From positions 1 to 23,702 of the forward strand of contig CAKQDN010000027.1 of NCBI GenBank assembly GCA_934229275.1: a stretch of DNA of 23,702 nucleotides, in the 5' to 3' direction. A program made the translations under genes and the position numbers. Position 1 is the stretch's first letter. Each line of letters starts with the position of its first letter. Origin of the DNA: an uncultured Clostridia bacterium. GTDB lineage: Bacteria > Bacillota > Clostridia > Christensenellales > Pumilibacteraceae. Below the pieces are notes generated by a model that was given only the letters and a program-made list of their open reading frames with translations, was not told where the DNA came from and searched no databases. Positions 20,636-23,702 of this stretch are shown piece after piece.

Positions 20636-23440
20636 TCAGTAGTTTTCTCCGTTCCAGTATACCGTTACTTCGTTGCAGGTATTCGGATATAAAATCACTT
20701 CACTCCAATCGAACAGTCCCGATCCGCGCCCGGAAATAGCATCCTCGGCAGATTTATAGTAGCCTATTTCATTCAATTTGTCAATAAACGTCCTGTTTAA
20801 CTTATAATAAACTATTTTTCCGGAATCGTCGTAAACCGCAGTAATTTTATCTTTGAGCGTTTCCAGAGAATATTCCACAGACATTGACGTTTCGTGTACC
20901 GTTGCAGGCGTTCCGTCAGGGAATAGCACGTTAAGTTTGAACGAGAACTGCTTGTCATAATCTTCGGGAACACATTTGCTGCAATATTTGCCGCCGGCAA
21001 AAAGTTCTTTACTTTCATGTTTTAGCGGATTAAGCGGCAAGTTCTTGTCATAATATAAAGTCTCACAATTTCCGCAAACAAACAGAGCGCTTCCGTGCGT
21101 AACGCAAGTCGACGGAACGTAATTATAAACTATGCCGTTCTCCGTATAATCCTCGAGATAATACGGTTGTTCTCCGAACGAGTGTTCGACGGGAACGTAC
21201 ATGTAATTTGTTGAATAGCAACATGTAAAGATACTGCCAACCGTTTTATCGCTTGCACATAACGTTTGTTCGTTTTCGAGATATTGATCCCAACGTCCGT
21301 CTTTTGACAGATAGGCCTGTAAATCCGAGCAATAAACCGAACCGTCATCATTCAACGCTTCTGAAAAATCAAGAGTACATCCATCATTAAGACAGCAAGC
21401 CTTTTCAAACTGCAATAAATGACCTTTCTTGCAGTCGTGTTTTGCGTTTAATTTAAATGCAGGCAGTCTGTGACCCGTTTTTGTACCGACTTCTATTCGA
21501 TAAGGCTCATCGGGGTCGGTTGCGCCGCACGCACAACGTTGATATATTTTTCCGTCCTCGGTGCACGTTGCCGCTATACTCTCCGACGTGTCCGTGTAAT
21601 TATGTGCGACAAGATCTCCGAGCGCAAAACCACATACCGTACAATGGTATTTTCCGTCGTTGTATCCGTTATCCACGCACTTGATTTCAGGCTCGGTATG
21701 AGCAGTGCTTTCGTGAACGACATAGCCGCATATCTTGCACTCGATTCTTTCAATACAAGAAACTTCTTCCTTTTTCTCATATTCGTGTTCGACAACCGGA
21801 ACGTACTTTTGACAACGCTCACACTTATATGCGATTTTCGCATTATCCTGCGTTTGGTTGAAATATTCAGCAGTCAATTCTTCATCGACTCTGCAAACAT
21901 ACGCGTTTTCTGGCTTCGAATGACCGAGCGGCGCATTGTCGTTATCCCTCAATGTTTGCGCTCCGCAACCGCAACGCAGCACGTCTTTACCGCAACTTTC
22001 GCAAGTCGCATCGATCGCCGATTCGAAAACATACTCGTGCGCGGTTACAAGCCCCAACTTTTCACCGCAAAGAACGCAATGATAATACTCGTCGCCGACG
22101 GAACTTACACATGTCAGTTCCGGAGCCGAATGATTTCCCTTCTTTAATTCTTTATTACACTCCGAACAACGTTGAGGATGTAAACAAGTAATTTGCTCGC
22201 CTTCTATATCCGGAGTATGCTTCGTCGACATCAAATAACCGCCGCACACGGAACATTTGCAATTGACGGGTGAAGAATCTCCTGTTTCCGCAAATCTTTG
22301 CCGAGTTAAATCTTCGTTTTCATAACAACGCGCGACGCTTTTATCATAAACATGACCCTTTGCGGCGCTGTGCTCGCTCGAAAAAACTTGATGACAACGA
22401 GCGCAATAGGTGGTTTTTTCTCCGCTGTTTACGCATGTCGCCGTGTCCGATATTTTTCTGTCATGTTCGGTACTTTTCGTGACAATATCGCAATTGTCAC
22501 ACGAAAAATGAATCCCGCCTTTCAATTCGTAACAAAACGCTGAAGATATTTCCCTCGTACACGAATAATCTTCAAATAACGCAATTCCGTCTTTACTATA
22601 AACAATGCGATTAAGCCGTTCGGAATAAAAAGAGTGCGGGGCAACTCCGAGCGTTCGCTCTTCGAAAACGGTTTCACAACCGACGTTCGCACAAACCGTA
22701 ATGATTTTCCCTGGTACCGTGCAGGTCGATTCGGTTCTTTTTTCTATTTTCTTGTGCCCGATAGCCTTCGTTATCTGTTCGCGCGTGTCGTTACAATAAA
22801 CGCATTTTTCTTTTATGTATCCGTCGATTTCGCAACCGGCTTCGACCTTTTCGACAATTTCAAATACATGCTCGGATAATTTGTCGCCGATTCTGTAATC
22901 GTTAGCACTGCAATTCGTGCAACGGTACACTTCGCGAACGGGTTTGCCGCAAGACGAACGAAGTTCCGTTTCGAAAACGAAATTATGCCCTTTTGGCTTT
23001 TCGGTCGTATATTCGAGTAGCGAGTAAGTACAGTTTTTACATTTATTAAGTTTGTAACCGCGCTCTGTGCATGTCGCATCTACATGAACTGTAGCGAAAT
23101 CGTGAGGCTTTCTATCTTTTATTTCATAGTAGCATTTACCGCATATAGCACATTCACGAACTTCTATCCCCGAACTTTCACATGTAGGTTCTACCTTATT
23201 TACTATCTTAAAGTCGTGTTGCTTTTTCTTGACCGTAACGACTTCGATATGTTCGCATTCGATGCATTCACGCTTAATCACGCCTTCATTAAGACAGGTT
23301 GCTTCCGTCAAAACCGAATCTTCGCCATATACATGTTTATGTTCAACTTCAGGCTTCGAACAAGCCGTTAACGCAAACGCTCCGCACAGCACCAAAACTA
23401 CAATACAAAACGATATAACACGTCTATCTTTTGCAAACAT
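20636..23440 (-). CDS. Large Cys/His-repeat surface lipoprotein
   Basis: This 934-residue lipoprotein has a signal peptide and lipobox LTAC with lipidated Cys27, so it should be anchored on the outer face of the membrane. Residues about 34-831 are some 18-19 repeats of the form H-x-(F/Y)...(A/S)TC....G......C..C, with roughly 65 cysteines in total. Each unit offers one His and three Cys, which suggests zinc- or iron-binding ribbons or disulfide-linked modules. Examples are HDFATVHVDATCTERGYKLN and HNYTDTSESIAATCTEDGK. Residues 832-934 form a different C-terminal domain with a single Cys. Repeats of this kind occur in other clostridial surface proteins, but their function is not established. 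An AAAGGAG site precedes the ATG. It lies alone between rplS and spoIVB. Confidence 0.88.
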   Translation of the reverse strand: MFAKDRRVISFCIVVLVLCGAFALTACSKPEVEHKHVYGEDSVLTEATCLNEGVIKRECIECEHIEVVTVKKKQHDFKIVNKVEPTCESSGIEVRECAICGKCYYEIKDRKPHDFATVHVDATCTERGYKLNKCKNCTYSLLEYTTEKPKGHNFVFETELRSSCGKPVREVYRCTNCSANDYRIGDKLSEHVFEIVEKVEAGCEIDGYIKEKCVYCNDTREQITKAIGHKKIEKRTESTCTVPGKIITVCANVGCETVFEERTLGVAPHSFYSERLNRIVYSKDGIALFEDYSCTREISSAFCYELKGGIHFSCDNCDIVTKSTEHDRKISDTATCVNSGEKTTYCARCHQVFSSEHSAAKGHVYDKSVARCYENEDLTRQRFAETGDSSPVNCKCSVCGGYLMSTKHTPDIEGEQITCLHPQRCSECNKELKKGNHSAPELTCVSSVGDEYYHCVLCGEKLGLVTAHEYVFESAIDATCESCGKDVLRCGCGAQTLRDNDNAPLGHSKPENAYVCRVDEELTAEYFNQTQDNAKIAYKCERCQKYVPVVEHEYEKKEEVSCIERIECKICGYVVHESTAHTEPEIKCVDNGYNDGKYHCTVCGFALGDLVAHNYTDTSESIAATCTEDGKIYQRCACGATDPDEPYRIEVGTKTGHRLPAFKLNAKHDCKKGHLLQFEKACCLNDGCTLDFSEALNDDGSVYCSDLQAYLSKDGRWDQYLENEQTLCASDKTVGSIFTCCYSTNYMYVPVEHSFGEQPYYLEDYTENGIVYNYVPSTCVTHGSALFVCGNCETLYYDKNLPLNPLKHESKELFAGGKYCSKCVPEDYDKQFSFKLNVLFPDGTPATVHETSMSVEYSLETLKDKITAVYDDSGKIVYYKLNRTFIDKLNEIGYYKSAEDAISGRGSGLFDWSEVILYPNTCNEVTVYWNGENY
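20948..23338 (-). repeat. Tandem degenerate His/Cys protein repeats in the lipoprotein gene
   Basis: About 18-19 units of 30-45 codons, each starting with His and holding C-x(9-13)-C-x2-C. Units are strongly diverged in DNA sequence, so this is an old protein repeat and not a recent DNA duplication. A few units are irregular: one near 22550 with a 57-residue spacing and one near 21350 with eight Cys. Confidence 0.85.
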
Positions 23441-23480
23441 CGTTTTTCTCCTTTGTATAAGTTATGAATTGCTTTAAAAG

Positions 23481-23514
23481 AAAAAACTGCCTCGCCGAGT
23501 ATTCAGCGAAGCAG
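23481..23514 (-). terminator. Rho-independent terminator of rplS
   Basis: On the minus strand a 9-bp stem (CTGCTTCGC with GCGAGGCAG, positions 23487-23514, one G:U pair) is followed by TTTTTTCTTTT. It lies 14 bases after the rplS stop codon. Confidence 0.92.
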
Positions 23515-23527
23515 CCTTGAGGCATTT

Positions 23528-23702
23528 TTAAATCTGTTCCTTAATCTTAGCCGCTTTGCCGGACAAATCGCGCAGATAATAAAGTTTTGCTCTGCGAACT
23601 TTTCCGTGTCTGACGAGTTCGATCTTGTCAACGCGCGGGGAATGAAGCTGGAAAGTTCTTTCGATACCGATACCGAACGAAACTCTGCGGACGGTGAAGG
23701 TT
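23528..23702 (-). CDS. rplS: Ribosomal protein L19, C-terminal part (cut by window edge)
   Basis: The minus-strand frame ending at TAA 23528-23530 reads TFTVRRVSFGIGIERTFQLH, then SPRVDKIELVRHGKVRRAKL and YYLRDLSGKAAKIKEQI. This is the C-terminal half of L19, a 50S protein at the interface with the 30S subunit. About 57 codons are inside the window; the start lies to the right. A terminator follows, so this is the end of its transcription unit (typically rpsP-rimM-trmD-rplS). Confidence 0.96.
   Translation of the reverse strand, partial: TFTVRRVSFGIGIERTFQLHSPRVDKIELVRHGKVRRAKLYYLRDLSGKAAKIKEQI

Noticed and set aside
19584..20642. A 352-codon plus-strand open frame opposite spoIVB
   Set aside because: It is an exact antisense shadow of a clearly conserved gene, with Cys/Phe/His-rich composition, no ribosome binding site seen and no recognisable domain.
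20636..23440. The CxxC repeats as nucleic-acid-binding zinc fingers
   Set aside because: The protein has a clear lipoprotein signal and should be outside the cell; the spacing does not match C2H2 or other intracellular DNA-binding fingers.

Overview
The window looks like a piece of a Bacillota chromosome, class Clostridia, probably from an uncultured gut lineage. Four things support this. There is a 4-hydroxy-3-methylbut-2-enyl diphosphate reductase fused to ribosomal protein S1. There is a sporulation-linked block (SpoIVB, a Spo0A-type DNA-binding domain, DacF-type carboxypeptidases, the ScpA/ScpB pair, YtfJ). There is a sodium-pump biotin decarboxylase operon. Ribosome binding sites are mostly strong AGGAGG type. 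Placement below class level is not possible from sequence reading alone. Every intact gene lies on the minus strand, so transcription runs from high to low coordinates. The only plus-strand gene is a broken acetyltransferase at the left edge.

In transcription order (right to left): the 3' end of rplS (L19) stops at 23528 and is followed by a strong terminator. Next is a 934-residue lipoprotein made of about 18-19 His/Cys repeats. Then come spoIVB, a stand-alone Spo0A DNA-binding domain with no receiver, a multi-pass membrane protein in the place where SpoIIM might be expected, and a DacF-like peptidase closed by a terminator-like hairpin. A consensus promoter at 17278-17306 then drives an M50 protease, scpA, scpB, a DUF2953-like gene, ytfJ, a second DacF-like peptidase and rluB, ending at a strong terminator (12304-12336).

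A second consensus promoter (12241-12270) drives five genes: an acyl-CoA-type carboxyltransferase, an OadG-like gamma subunit, a biotin carrier, the OadB-like sodium pump and a 5S/OadA-type carboxyltransferase. Together they look like a sodium-coupled decarboxylase or transcarboxylase. Next is a tightly overlapping set (HI0933-type flavoprotein, cmk, plsC, ispH-rpsA fusion) serving nucleotide, phospholipid, isoprenoid and translation functions; it also ends at a strong terminator. The left end holds an M19 dipeptidase, an NT5C-type nucleotidase and a LicC-like cytidylyltransferase. The last two each have a very good sigma-A promoter.

Most of the window is ordinary core genome. The parts most worth a second look are the receiver-less Spo0A-like protein next to spoIVB, the Cys/His-repeat lipoprotein, the mixed carboxyltransferase/sodium-pump operon, and hairpins that enclose start or stop codons. 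I see no CRISPR array, tRNA, rRNA, insertion sequence or phage gene.
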